Positions 44,413-52,543 of a stretch of DNA of 64,000 nt are shown one piece after another. Both the position numbers and the translations under genes were made by a program. Numbering within the stretch: position 1 is the first letter of the stretch; every line of letters begins with the position of its first letter. Origin of the DNA: M30B80 sp965656935 (GTDB lineage: Bacteria; Pseudomonadota; Alphaproteobacteria; Rhodobacterales; Rhodobacteraceae); assembly GCA_965656935.1 (NCBI GenBank), contig CBFHMG010000004.1, forward strand, positions 124,001-188,000, in the 5' to 3' direction. Below the pieces are notes generated by a model that ran no database searches, was not told where the DNA came from, and saw only the letters and a program-made list of their open reading frames with translations.

Positions 44413-45372
44413 ATGCGCATCATCACAGCGATTATTGCAATTTGTCTTGCAGCACCCGTTTGGGCCGATCCGGTCTTGTGGCGTGCCGAATGGCCGAATA
44501 CCGATTTCACCCAAAGCGAGATTGATTTTTCCTCCGTCATGGATGGCGGACCGCCGCGCGATGGTATCCCTGCGCTGGATGCGCCCCAGATGATCGCCGT
44601 GGGTGATGAAACCCGCCTCGCGCCCAATGAACCCGTGATCACTGTCAGCCTTGATGGCCCCGCGCGCGCCTATCCTTTGCGCTACCTGACATGGCATGAG
44701 ATCGTGAATGACGAGGTGGAGGGCCTGCCGATTGCCGTCACCTTCTGCCCTTTGTGTAATTCAGCCATCACCTTTGATCGCCGTGTCGAAGACCGCGTGC
44801 TGAGTTTCGGGGTATCAGGCAAGCTGCGCCATTCCGATATGATCATGTATGACCGCGAGACCGAAAGCTGGTGGCAGCAGGCCATTGGCCAAGGCATTGT
44901 TGGCGAGATGACAGGCGTTGATCTGGATGTGATCCATGTCTCATGGGTGGAAAGCTGGGAAAGCTTCAGCACCCGCCACCCTGACGGCTTGGTGATGGAT
45001 CAGCCCGATTTCAACCGCCCTTATGGGCGCAACCCCTATGTGGGTTATGACAGCTCGGCGCAGCCTTTCCTTTATAATGGTGAAAACCCGCCCCATGGCA
45101 TCGAGCCGCTGGCGCGCGTGGTGCGCGTGGGCACGCAAGCATGGCCTTTGTCGCGCCTGTCGCAGGAGGGCTCGATCAGCGAGGCAGGTGTGACACTGGA
45201 CTGGCAAGGCGGCGTGGCCTCGGCCCTTGATGCCGCGCGCATCCCTGAGGGGCGTGATGTCGGGATGGTGCGGGTCTCGGACGGGCAGGGGGGCGATATC
45301 GCCCATGACGTGATGTTTGCCTTTGCCTTCCATGCCTTCTGGCCCGAAGGCGACTGGATGTTGGGCCAATAA
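44413..45372 (+). CDS. DUF3179-family exported protein
   Basis: A 319-residue protein with a signal peptide (MRIITAIIAICLAAPVWADP). It contains the DUF3179 hallmark AVTFCPLCNSAITFDRRV with its Cys-x2-Cys pair, followed by VSGKLRHSDMIMYDRETESW and WQQAIGQGIVGEMTG, and later NPYVGYDSSAQPFLYNGENP. The two Cys may bind metal or form a disulphide. The family has no firmly known role. It stands alone between the cyclophilins and the ABC-F gene. Confidence 0.9.
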   Translation: MRIITAIIAICLAAPVWADPVLWRAEWPNTDFTQSEIDFSSVMDGGPPRDGIPALDAPQMIAVGDETRLAPNEPVITVSLDGPARAYPLRYLTWHEIVNDEVEGLPIAVTFCPLCNSAITFDRRVEDRVLSFGVSGKLRHSDMIMYDRETESWWQQAIGQGIVGEMTGVDLDVIHVSWVESWESFSTRHPDGLVMDQPDFNRPYGRNPYVGYDSSAQPFLYNGENPPHGIEPLARVVRVGTQAWPLSRLSQEGSISEAGVTLDWQGGVASALDAARIPEGRDVGMVRVSDGQGGDIAHDVMFAFAFHAFWPEGDWMLGQ

Positions 45373-45441
45373 GCGCGAAATCGGCAATAGCCGGCAACTG
45401 AGAACTTGACGCCTCCCGCCGCGCGGCATAGCTCGCAGGCC

Positions 45442-47262
45442 ATGGCACGCGCACCCCTTCTCCAGCTTTCCGACATCTCGCTGACTTTCGGCGGCGATCC
45501 GATTTTTCATGACCTCGGTCTCGTGGTCCAGGAGGGCGACCGTGTCGCGCTTGTGGGGCGCAATGGATCGGGCAAATCGACCTTGCTCAAGGTGATGGCG
45601 GGCCTGACCGAGCCTGACAAAGGCGCTTGCGTGATCCCGCAAGGGGTGAGTGTCGGCTATATGGAACAAGACCCCGTTTTTGACGGCTTTGCGACCTTGG
45701 GTGATTATGCCACTGCAGGTTTGGCCGATGGCGAGGAATGGCGCGTCTATTCCGTGGCAGAGGGGCTCAAGCTGCGCCTTGAAGCCGAACCTGATCGCGC
45801 CTCGGGCGGGGAACGCCGCCGCGCAGCGCTGGCGCGTCTTTTGGCCGAAGCGCCAGAATTGATGCTGCTGGACGAGCCGACCAACCATCTCGATATTCAG
45901 GCGATTGGCTGGCTCGAAAGCCAATTGGCCGAAAGCCGCGCGGGCTATGTCGTGATCTCGCATGACCGTGCCTTTCTCAATGCCCTGACCCGCGCCACGC
46001 TTTGGGTGGATCGCGGCCAAGTGCGGCGCAATGAAAAGGGCTTTGCTCATTTCGAGGAATGGCGTGACAAGCTTTGGGAAGAAGAAGACGTCTCGCGCCA
46101 CAAGCTGGACCGCAAGATCAAGGCCGAAGCCAGATGGGCCGTTGAGGGGATCAGCGCGCGGCGCAAGCGCAACCAAGGCCGTGTGCGCGCCCTGCAAGGC
46201 CTGCGCGCCGAGCGCTCGTCGATGATCCGCCGTCAGGGCACGGCCGCGATGGCATTGGAAGATGGTCAGCAGTCGGGCAAAAAGGTGATCGAGGCGCGCG
46301 GCATCTCGAAAAGCTTTGGCGATAAGGAAATTCTGGCCCCCTTTGACCTGCGCGTGTTGCGCGGGGACCGTGTGGCCTTTGTGGGGCCCAATGGTGTGGG
46401 CAAGACCACTTTGCTGAAAATCCTGACAGGCGAGATCGAGCCTGATGAGGGAAGCGTCAAACATGGCACCAACCTCGATATCGCGGTCTTTGACCAGACC
46501 CGCGCCCTGCTGGATCCCGAAGCCACGCTTTGGGATTGTTTGACCAATGATCCCCTGATGGGGGTGAGCGGCTCCTCCGACCAAGTGATGGTGCGCGGCA
46601 CCCCGCGCCATGTGGTCAGCTATCTCAAGGATTTCCTCTTTGATGACCGTCAGGCGCGCGCCAAGGTCAAATCGCTTTCAGGTGGGGAAAAGGCGCGGCT
46701 TTTGTTGGCGCGCATCATGGCACGCGAAAGCAATCTTCTGGTGCTCGATGAACCGACCAATGATCTGGATGTGGAAACGCTGGACCTGTTGCAGGATTTG
46801 CTCGGCGATTATGGCGGCACGGTTTTGTTGGTCAGCCATGACCGTGATTTCCTTGACCGCGTGGCCACAACCACCATCGCCATGGAAGGCGATGGCCACG
46901 CCACGGCCTATGCGGGCGGCTGGACGGATTACCTGACGCAGCGCGGCGCGGATCAGGAGAAATGGGAAGGCGAGGCGGCCTCGAAATCCTCAAAACCCGC
47001 GCCCGAGAAACCCAAAGCCCAAACGCCTAAAGCGGTCAAACTCAGCTTTACCGAGACCCACCGCCTCAAGGAACTGCCCGCCGAGATCGCGCGGCTTGAG
47101 GCCGAGATTGCAAAGCTGGAAGGCCTGCTCTCGGATGCAGAATTGTTCACGCGCGAGCCTTTGAAATTCCGCAAAGCAACAGAGGCCCTGACCGAGCGGC
47201 AGCAAAAACTGGCCGCCGCCGAGGAAGAATGGCTTGAGCTGGAAGAGCGCGCTGCGGGCTGA
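45442..47262 (+). CDS. ABC-F family ATPase (Uup-like)
   Basis: A 606-residue soluble protein with two ABC domains and no membrane part. Walker A motifs are GRNGSGKST (first) and GPNGVGKTT (second); the Walker B-type sequences are LMLLDEPTNHLD and LLVLDEPTNDLD. The linker between domains is charged. The C-terminal 90 residues form a Glu/Lys-rich coiled coil (RLEAEIAKLEGLLSDAELFT), typical of Uup. ABC-F proteins act on ribosomes or, for Uup, on branched DNA intermediates. The start at 45442 (MARAPLLQLSDISLTF) was preferred over an upstream one that lacks family similarity. Confidence 0.93.
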   Translation: MARAPLLQLSDISLTFGGDPIFHDLGLVVQEGDRVALVGRNGSGKSTLLKVMAGLTEPDKGACVIPQGVSVGYMEQDPVFDGFATLGDYATAGLADGEEWRVYSVAEGLKLRLEAEPDRASGGERRRAALARLLAEAPELMLLDEPTNHLDIQAIGWLESQLAESRAGYVVISHDRAFLNALTRATLWVDRGQVRRNEKGFAHFEEWRDKLWEEEDVSRHKLDRKIKAEARWAVEGISARRKRNQGRVRALQGLRAERSSMIRRQGTAAMALEDGQQSGKKVIEARGISKSFGDKEILAPFDLRVLRGDRVAFVGPNGVGKTTLLKILTGEIEPDEGSVKHGTNLDIAVFDQTRALLDPEATLWDCLTNDPLMGVSGSSDQVMVRGTPRHVVSYLKDFLFDDRQARAKVKSLSGGEKARLLLARIMARESNLLVLDEPTNDLDVETLDLLQDLLGDYGGTVLLVSHDRDFLDRVATTTIAMEGDGHATAYAGGWTDYLTQRGADQEKWEGEAASKSSKPAPEKPKAQTPKAVKLSFTETHRLKELPAEIARLEAEIAKLEGLLSDAELFTREPLKFRKATEALTERQQKLAAAEEEWLELEERAAG

Positions 47263-47272
47263 TCTGGGCGCT

Positions 47273-47722
47273 CTAACCCTTAGGCGCAAATTGCGTAATT
47301 GCCACGCCCACGGCCATCACCGCAATGCCCAAAGCGCGGATCAGGCTCAACGGGGTCACATTGGCCCCGAACAGCCCGAAATGATCAATGATTGCGGCCG
47401 ATATCAATTGACCGATCAACACGAAAAACACCGCATTCCCCACTCCGAAACGCGGGGCGATAAAGGTAATGCTGAGCACGTAAAATGCCATGAACGCCCC
47501 TGCCAGAAACAAGTATTTCGGCTGCTCGGAAAGCGCGCCAAGGCTTGACGCGCCTGTCTTGAACATCACCACCCCTGAGACGCACATCCCCACAAAACAT
47601 AAAACCACGGCTGCTGCCGCAGGGCTGCCGATATTGGCCCCCAGCCGCGCATTCATCACCGCCAGAAGCGGGATGCCGATACCGGCCAGCAACATGATCA
47701 AAGCGGGATGGGTCCATGGCAT
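47273..47722 (-). CDS. DUF606 (YdcZ-like) small membrane transporter
   Basis: A 149-residue protein with about five membrane helices, starting MPWTHPALIMLLAGIGIPLL. It has the DUF606 pattern AVMNARLGANIGSPAAAAVV and ITFIAPRFGVGNAVFFVLIG, then QLISAAIIDHFGLFG. The family belongs to the drug/metabolite transporter superfamily; its substrates are unknown. It converges on the ABC-F gene, with only 10 bp between stops. Confidence 0.87.
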   Translation of the reverse strand: MPWTHPALIMLLAGIGIPLLAVMNARLGANIGSPAAAAVVLCFVGMCVSGVVMFKTGASSLGALSEQPKYLFLAGAFMAFYVLSITFIAPRFGVGNAVFFVLIGQLISAAIIDHFGLFGANVTPLSLIRALGIAVMAVGVAITQFAPKG

Positions 47723-47735
47723 GGCGGGCTACCTT

Positions 47736-48419
47736 TCAGCTACAAATTCCACCCAACTCAACACCACTCCAAGGCAGAAGTATATCGCTTTGCGCGCGCG
47801 GATGTTGCGAGATCGGGCTGAGATCCATGGCTTGGGAGATCAGACGCTCCAAGCGCTGCGTCCGCGCGCCCTCAGGATCAAGGGTTCGGCAACAGACATA
47901 TTCTTCCACAAGGCTGGCTTGCTGCTCATAGCCATAGTCCAGAAAGGGCAGCTCGGCCTCGGCCTCAAACAGATATGGGTCTTCTAGGCGGGCATGTTCG
48001 GCGAAGGCGCGGGCAGGGTGGTAGCCCGTGCGCGCGCGGTTTTGCCATTGCCAGATATGGGTCATTTCATGGGCAAAAAACATTTGTGCCAGCAGGTTCA
48101 CCGCGCCATCCTCGCGCGCGATGTAATCGGGCAGGGCATAGTCCTCGCGCAGATGAAGGCGGTTGAAAAACACGATACCCGCCGTGCGCCCCGTAACGGT
48201 ATCGCCCTCAGGCGCTGGAAATATCCTTTCGCGGCAGGTGCTGCGGGGGCGGGCGGGATAGCTGCGGGTGGTCAGCCCGATCAACGGGTTCTGCGTGATG
48301 CGCACAGGGGCGGGGTCAAAGGCGGGGCCTGCCAGTTCAGCCATGAAAACCTGCTCGGCCTCGGTCAGAGGGCGGCCACAAGCGGCAAGCAGGAAAAGGG
48401 CAAGCAGGGTCCAGCGCAT
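47736..48419 (-). CDS. Lipoprotein with HEMTH motif, unknown function
   Basis: A 227-residue protein starting at the ATG at 48419 (MRWTLLALFLLAACGRPLTE). The lipobox LAAC marks it as a lipoprotein, so it is probably anchored to the envelope. The segment AQMFFAHEMTHIWQWQNRA contains HEMTH, the zinc site of many metallopeptidases, and the later Glu-rich stretch YEQQASLVEEYVCCR could give a third ligand. Family membership was not recognised, so a peptidase role is inference. It lies 13 bp upstream of the DUF606 gene on the same strand. Confidence 0.78.
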   Translation of the reverse strand: MRWTLLALFLLAACGRPLTEAEQVFMAELAGPAFDPAPVRITQNPLIGLTTRSYPARPRSTCRERIFPAPEGDTVTGRTAGIVFFNRLHLREDYALPDYIAREDGAVNLLAQMFFAHEMTHIWQWQNRARTGYHPARAFAEHARLEDPYLFEAEAELPFLDYGYEQQASLVEEYVCCRTLDPEGARTQRLERLISQAMDLSPISQHPRAQSDILLPWSGVELGGICS

Positions 48420-48508
48420 GGGGTCAGGATAGACAGAGTTCCCCGCGAAACAGAAGTGTTTTGCGCGCGCGTCCTGCAATGGCAGAATTCTTGCCTATGC
48501 GGCTTGCG

Positions 48509-49396
48509 TTAAATCTCGGTCAAAGCCCCGCGCTGTGCGATCACCTTGCGCGCGACATCGCATCCGGCGCGCGCGGCCTGCTCCATGCTGGCCCCGTCAT
48601 CCAATGCCACCAGAAAGCCTGCATTGAAGGCATCCCCCGCCGCTGTGCTGTCCACAACTTGCGCCACTGGCGCAACATCAAGATAGGACAGCGCGCTTGC
48701 GTCAGACAGGCAGATCGGGCCCGCCCCGTTTTTTACCACCACACGCGCCGCACCCGCTTTGCTATAGCGCGCGGCACAGGCGGCAGGATCGGCATCGCCA
48801 AACCATTCGGCCTCATCCTCAAACGATGGCAGGATGATATCGGCGCATCCTGCTGCCTGCATGATAACCGCGCGCATCTCATCGGCATCGCGCCAAAGCT
48901 TTGGGCGCAGGTTCGGGTCAAAGGCAACAACTGCCCCTTGCGCGCGCGCCTTGGCGATGGCGGCCAGCAGGTTTTCGCGCCCTGTTTCGGGCAGGATGGC
49001 AAATGTGATCCCCGAGACATAAACCAGATCACTTGCTTTGATGTTGGGCAGGTCGCCTAGATCATCGGCCAGCGTCTTGGCCGCTGATTGCCCGCGCCAA
49101 TAGCTGAAAGACCGCTCTCCGTTTTGCAGCGAAATCATATAGAGCCCGATCGTGCGATCTGTGCGGTAGCGCAGCTCGGGCGTGACCCCCGCTTGGCGAA
49201 TGAAGGCCTCCAATTGGCGCGAGGCGGCATCCTCGCCGATCGCCGTCATATAGGCGATGTCGACCTGTGCATCCGCCAATTTACGCGCATACCAAGCCGT
49301 GTTGAATGTGTCGCCCGCAAAGCCCGCCTTGTAGAGCCCGTCTTGCGCAGGTGCCATTTCCAGCATGCATTCCCCGATGGATAAGAAGCGACGCAT
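48509..49396 (-). CDS. kdgK: PfkB-family sugar kinase (2-keto-3-deoxygluconate kinase-like)
   Basis: A 295-residue kinase starting at the ATG at 49396 (MRRFLSIGECMLEMAPAQDG). PfkB family marks are LYKAGFAGDTFNTAWYARKL at the N-terminus and VVDSTAAGDAFNAGFLVALD, with the catalytic Asp of the anion hole, near the end. The overall pattern is that of KdgK, which phosphorylates 2-keto-3-deoxygluconate in sugar acid breakdown. The neighbouring LysR gene ends 1 bp before its start. Substrate is inferred; other sugar kinases in the family are similar. Confidence 0.85.
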   Translation of the reverse strand: MRRFLSIGECMLEMAPAQDGLYKAGFAGDTFNTAWYARKLADAQVDIAYMTAIGEDAASRQLEAFIRQAGVTPELRYRTDRTIGLYMISLQNGERSFSYWRGQSAAKTLADDLGDLPNIKASDLVYVSGITFAILPETGRENLLAAIAKARAQGAVVAFDPNLRPKLWRDADEMRAVIMQAAGCADIILPSFEDEAEWFGDADPAACAARYSKAGAARVVVKNGAGPICLSDASALSYLDVAPVAQVVDSTAAGDAFNAGFLVALDDGASMEQAARAGCDVARKVIAQRGALTEI

Positions 49397-49397
49397 C

Positions 49398-50261
49398 CTA
49401 AGGCCCCGCTGTCTTGAGCATTTGCAAAAAGGCCTGAACCTTGGCGGTGCGGTGCAGATCGACATGGGTGACCAGCCAAAGGCTGGCCTTGAAATCGCCG
49501 CTCGGCGGGAGGAGGGCGACAAGGTCTTGGCACGCGCTTGCATCATGTGCGGCGAGAAAACCCAACCCCATCCCTGCGCAGATCGCCTCTTGCGCGACAT
49601 TGGGGTCATTTGTCTCCAATGCCAGCATGTCGCGGGTGACATTTTCAGTCATCCACTCCGAAAAGGGCAGTCGCGAGTTTTGCCCGATGGCCCCAACAAA
49701 GCGGTGCCCTGCAAAGCCCCCGCCCTCAGGGTGCCCGTATTGCGCGATATAGCTTTGGCTTGCGAAAAGCCCGAACTCAATCGATCTGAAGGGCTGGACG
49801 ACATAATCGGGCATATCGGGCTTTTTGCCTGCGCGAATGGCGATATGGGCCTCGCCATATTCGAGACGGGCTAGATTTTCCCCTGCGATATATGTCAGCT
49901 CGATATCGGGGTGGATTTGGTGAAAAGCGCGGATGGTGGGCATGATCAAAGCCGCAACCCCCGAGAGCGAGGTGATCACCAGATTACCTGAAAGCTGGCT
50001 GGCGCGGCTTTTATTGCGGCCTTCAAGGTCTTCAAACATCTCATCGGCGCGGCCTGCCACCTCCAGCATATCGCGGCCCGCATCGGTCAGCGTGTAGCCG
50101 CGGGCATGGCGTTGAAAAAGCGGTGCACCAAGTGCGCCTTCCAGCGTATCCACATGGCGGTTTATCGTGGCGCGATGAACGCCAAGCGCTGTGGCGGCGG
50201 CGCTGACCGTGCCAAGCTGTGCCAGTTTCAGGGCGGTTCTGAGTTCGGTCCAATGATCCAT
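49398..50261 (-). CDS. LysR-family transcriptional regulator
   Basis: A 287-residue protein starting at the ATG at 50261 (MDHWTELRTALKLAQLGTVS), a longer start lacking a ribosome site. The helix-turn-helix covers SAAATALGVHRATINRHVDT, followed by LEGALGAPLFQRHARGYTLT. The effector domain is shorter than in full-length LysR, similar to the TrpI/GcvA-like forms. It lies directly upstream of kdgK (stop and start separated by one base), so both are on one transcript and it may regulate sugar acid use. It is divergent from the membrane protein gene at 50428. Confidence 0.87.
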   Translation of the reverse strand: MDHWTELRTALKLAQLGTVSAAATALGVHRATINRHVDTLEGALGAPLFQRHARGYTLTDAGRDMLEVAGRADEMFEDLEGRNKSRASQLSGNLVITSLSGVAALIMPTIRAFHQIHPDIELTYIAGENLARLEYGEAHIAIRAGKKPDMPDYVVQPFRSIEFGLFASQSYIAQYGHPEGGGFAGHRFVGAIGQNSRLPFSEWMTENVTRDMLALETNDPNVAQEAICAGMGLGFLAAHDASACQDLVALLPPSGDFKASLWLVTHVDLHRTAKVQAFLQMLKTAGP

Positions 50262-50427
50262 ACATCCTGCTAACACGGAGCGCATGTCGCATCAATGCGC
50301 ATATGCTGCGCAATTGGGTGAGTTGTGCTGCATTTGGGATCGCTGAAAACTGCCCTCAAGACAGTTTCAACAGCGCTATGGCCGCACGCCCAAGGGCTCG
50401 CCTGCGCAAGCCAAAGGAAGAATGACC

Positions 50428-50874
50428 ATGACACAAACTCAAAAAAACCTCCTCAAATTTGCGGCCGTGCTTTGGGTGATCTGGGGGCTTGTCCATATGT
50501 TTGCGGGCCTCATCACCATTATCCGCCCCACGGCGGAAGGCTTCGCGGGCATTGCTGATGCGGTGGAGCCTGCCTTGCTGGCCGCTGAGTATCATGGCGC
50601 TGTTGGCGGCATCCTTAATCAACACGGGTTCAACCTGCTCTGGATCGGTTTGGTGACCTTGATCGGTGCGGGATTTATCTGGCGGGGCAATATGACGGCG
50701 ATCTGGGTGACAGCCCTTGTGGGCGGTTTGGCGGATGTCGGATATTTCCTTATGCTCGATCTGCAAGGCTATGTTAATTTCGTCCCCGGAACGGTCATGA
50801 CATTATTCTCCAGCGCGGCCGTTATCTCGAGTTTCTTGGTCTGGTTTCCACGCCGCAAGGCTGAGTTGTCCTGA
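50428..50874 (+). CDS. Small four-helix membrane protein, unknown function
   Basis: A 148-residue protein with about four hydrophobic helices (FAAVLWVIWGLVHMFAGLIT, LLWIGLVTLIGAGFIWRG, then two more). The AGGA ribosome site at 50415-50418 fits the ATG at 50428 (9 nt) better than the ATG at 50422. No family was recognised. It lies 26 bp upstream of the CDGSH-domain gene on the same strand and is probably co-transcribed with it. Confidence 0.75.
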   Translation: MTQTQKNLLKFAAVLWVIWGLVHMFAGLITIIRPTAEGFAGIADAVEPALLAAEYHGAVGGILNQHGFNLLWIGLVTLIGAGFIWRGNMTAIWVTALVGGLADVGYFLMLDLQGYVNFVPGTVMTLFSSAAVISSFLVWFPRRKAELS

Positions 50875-50899
50875 ACATCCTTTTGAATTGAGGTATATC

Positions 50900-51550
50900 A
50901 TGTCGACTATTCCAAAGATTTCACTGCGCGAAGATGGCCCTTTGATTGTTGAAAACGGGCCTGATCTGAAAACGGGGCAGGGCGGAGATATCGACGCCAA
51001 GCCGATGATGGCTTTGTGTCGCTGCGGGGCCTCCTCCAACAAGCCTTTTTGTGACGGGTCACATGGCGGGGCGGGCTTTGTCAGCGCGCCCGACCATACC
51101 AAACTGCGCAACGCCGCTGTTGAGTATCAGGGCGAGGCCGAAGGCGTGCCTGTCACCATCAGCTACACCCCCGCTCTGTGCACCCATGCTGCGCAATGTC
51201 AGGCGCGTGCTAAGGCGGTTTTCAACCCCAAGCAAAAGCCGTGGATCCAGCCAAGCGAGGGCAAACTGGCCGAGATTTTGGATGTGATCGCGGCCTGCCC
51301 CTCGGGGGCGTTGCGGGTCTCGGTCGGGGATGTGCCCGAGCAGCATATGACGACGGGTGATGTCTCGATCCAGATTGAGAAAAACGGCCCCTATCATGTC
51401 ACCAATATCTGTTTGGAGGCCGAGTTTAACGGGGTCGGTGCCAGCCGCGCGAAATACTCGCTCTGCCGTTGTGGCCTGTCTAAGAATAAGCCTTTTTGTG
51501 ATGGCAGCCATTATGACGCGAAATGGCGTGATGACAGCGCGCCGGAATAA
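50900..51550 (+). CDS. Dual CDGSH iron-sulfur protein with central Fer4-like domain
   Basis: A 216-residue protein starting at the ATG at 50900, behind GAGG at 50890. It holds two CDGSH centres, one near residue 40 (CRCGASSNKPFCDGSH) and one near the C-terminus (CRCGLSKNKPFCDGSH). Each has the Cys-x-Cys and Cys-x3-His ligand set of the mitoNEET-type [2Fe-2S] site. Between them is a DUF1271/Fer4_19-like part with THAAQCQARAKAVFNPKQKP and AACPSGALRV, which may hold another cluster. It is likely a redox or iron-sulfur sensor in the cytosol. Its partner is unknown. Confidence 0.88.
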   Translation: MSTIPKISLREDGPLIVENGPDLKTGQGGDIDAKPMMALCRCGASSNKPFCDGSHGGAGFVSAPDHTKLRNAAVEYQGEAEGVPVTISYTPALCTHAAQCQARAKAVFNPKQKPWIQPSEGKLAEILDVIAACPSGALRVSVGDVPEQHMTTGDVSIQIEKNGPYHVTNICLEAEFNGVGASRAKYSLCRCGLSKNKPFCDGSHYDAKWRDDSAPE

Positions 51551-51557
51551 GCACGCC

Positions 51558-52442
51558 TTAAATCGCGCGTTCATCCAGAAGATCGGCAAGGATCGGATTG
51601 GGGAAGCGGCGCGATAGGGTCACGGCGTAGAAGGTCTCGGTGATATTGGGCAGGCGCTCGGCCTCGATCAGGCGGCCTGTATTCAATTCATCCTGCACCA
51701 CAATGGGCGAGAGCACCCCCAGCCCCGCGCCCGCGCGTGTCAGCAGGCGCATCATCGCCATATCATCTACCTCGGCGGCGATCTGGGGGCGGATGCCAAG
51801 ACGCTCGGTCCATGCATCAAAGCCCACCCTGATATTGGTATCAGGCGTGGGCAGAATAACGGGCTGGGTCGCAACCCTTTCTGCGGCGCTTAAGCTGTCT
51901 TTCAGCCGCTTGGGCGTGCCGATCAGGCTGACGGGTTGCTCGGAGATGCGGTGCGAGACAAAGGGCGTGACCGCATCGCGCGAGGGGGCGCGGTTGATCA
52001 GCACGACATCAAGGTTCAGGCTTTCCAGTGATTGCAACAAATCAGCACTGGTGCCCGAGCGCAGGATGATCTCCACATCGGGGCGGTCCAGCACGGGGCG
52101 CAGGAATTCCATATGGAAGTTGCGCGACAGCGTGGCCAATGCCCCGATCCGGATGGCTTGGCGCGTGCGCCCCTTTTCCTGCAAAGTGCCCACCAGTTCA
52201 CGCCCTGCCGCAAAAATCGCATCGGCATGATCCAGCGCGATCCGGCCCGCCTCGGTCAGGATCAACTGGCGTCCGCGTCTCTCGAAAAGGGGATGGCCCA
52301 GTTGCGCCTCAAGCTGTTTGATTTGCACCGAGACCGCCGATTGCGACAGGTTTAACCGCTCGGCCGTGCGCGTGAGATTGCCATCATGGGCCACAGCCCA
52401 GAAATAGCGCAGATGGTGGTAATTGAACTCTGACATATCCAT
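51558..52442 (-). CDS. LysR-family regulator of the dab operon (probable)
   Basis: A 294-residue LysR protein; the first and third codons are ATG, so residue 1 or 3 may be the start. The helix-turn-helix is FNYHHLRYFWAVAHDGNLTR with TAERLNLSQSAVSVQIKQLE. The effector part has IRIGALATLSRNFHMEFLRP, similar to the NhaR-like group. It is divergent from dabB, with an almost perfect inverted repeat between them (52467-52491), so it is the likely regulator of inorganic carbon uptake. Confidence 0.9.
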   Translation of the reverse strand: MDMSEFNYHHLRYFWAVAHDGNLTRTAERLNLSQSAVSVQIKQLEAQLGHPLFERRGRQLILTEAGRIALDHADAIFAAGRELVGTLQEKGRTRQAIRIGALATLSRNFHMEFLRPVLDRPDVEIILRSGTSADLLQSLESLNLDVVLINRAPSRDAVTPFVSHRISEQPVSLIGTPKRLKDSLSAAERVATQPVILPTPDTNIRVGFDAWTERLGIRPQIAAEVDDMAMMRLLTRAGAGLGVLSPIVVQDELNTGRLIEAERLPNITETFYAVTLSRRFPNPILADLLDERAI

Positions 52443-52466
52443 TCATTTAACAGAACGGTTATTAGC

Positions 52467-52491
52467 AAACAATGAATTTTATTCTTTGTTT
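52467..52491. promoter_or_regulatory. Inverted repeat before dabB, candidate LysR operator
   Basis: AAACAATGAAT (52467-52477) and ATTCTTTGTTT (52481-52491) are complementary at 10 of 11 positions, 3 nt apart. A further ATTCAT lies at 52441-52446. The site falls between the divergent LysR and dabB starts. Confidence 0.62.
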
Positions 52492-52543
52492 TGGCGCTGC
52501 TATTCCCCCCGAAACTCGCATTCCAGCCAAAGGATTTTGCCCC

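Noticed and set aside
44941..46611. 556-codon minus-strand open frame
   Set aside because: It runs opposite the DUF3179 and ABC-F genes and has no recognisable domain.
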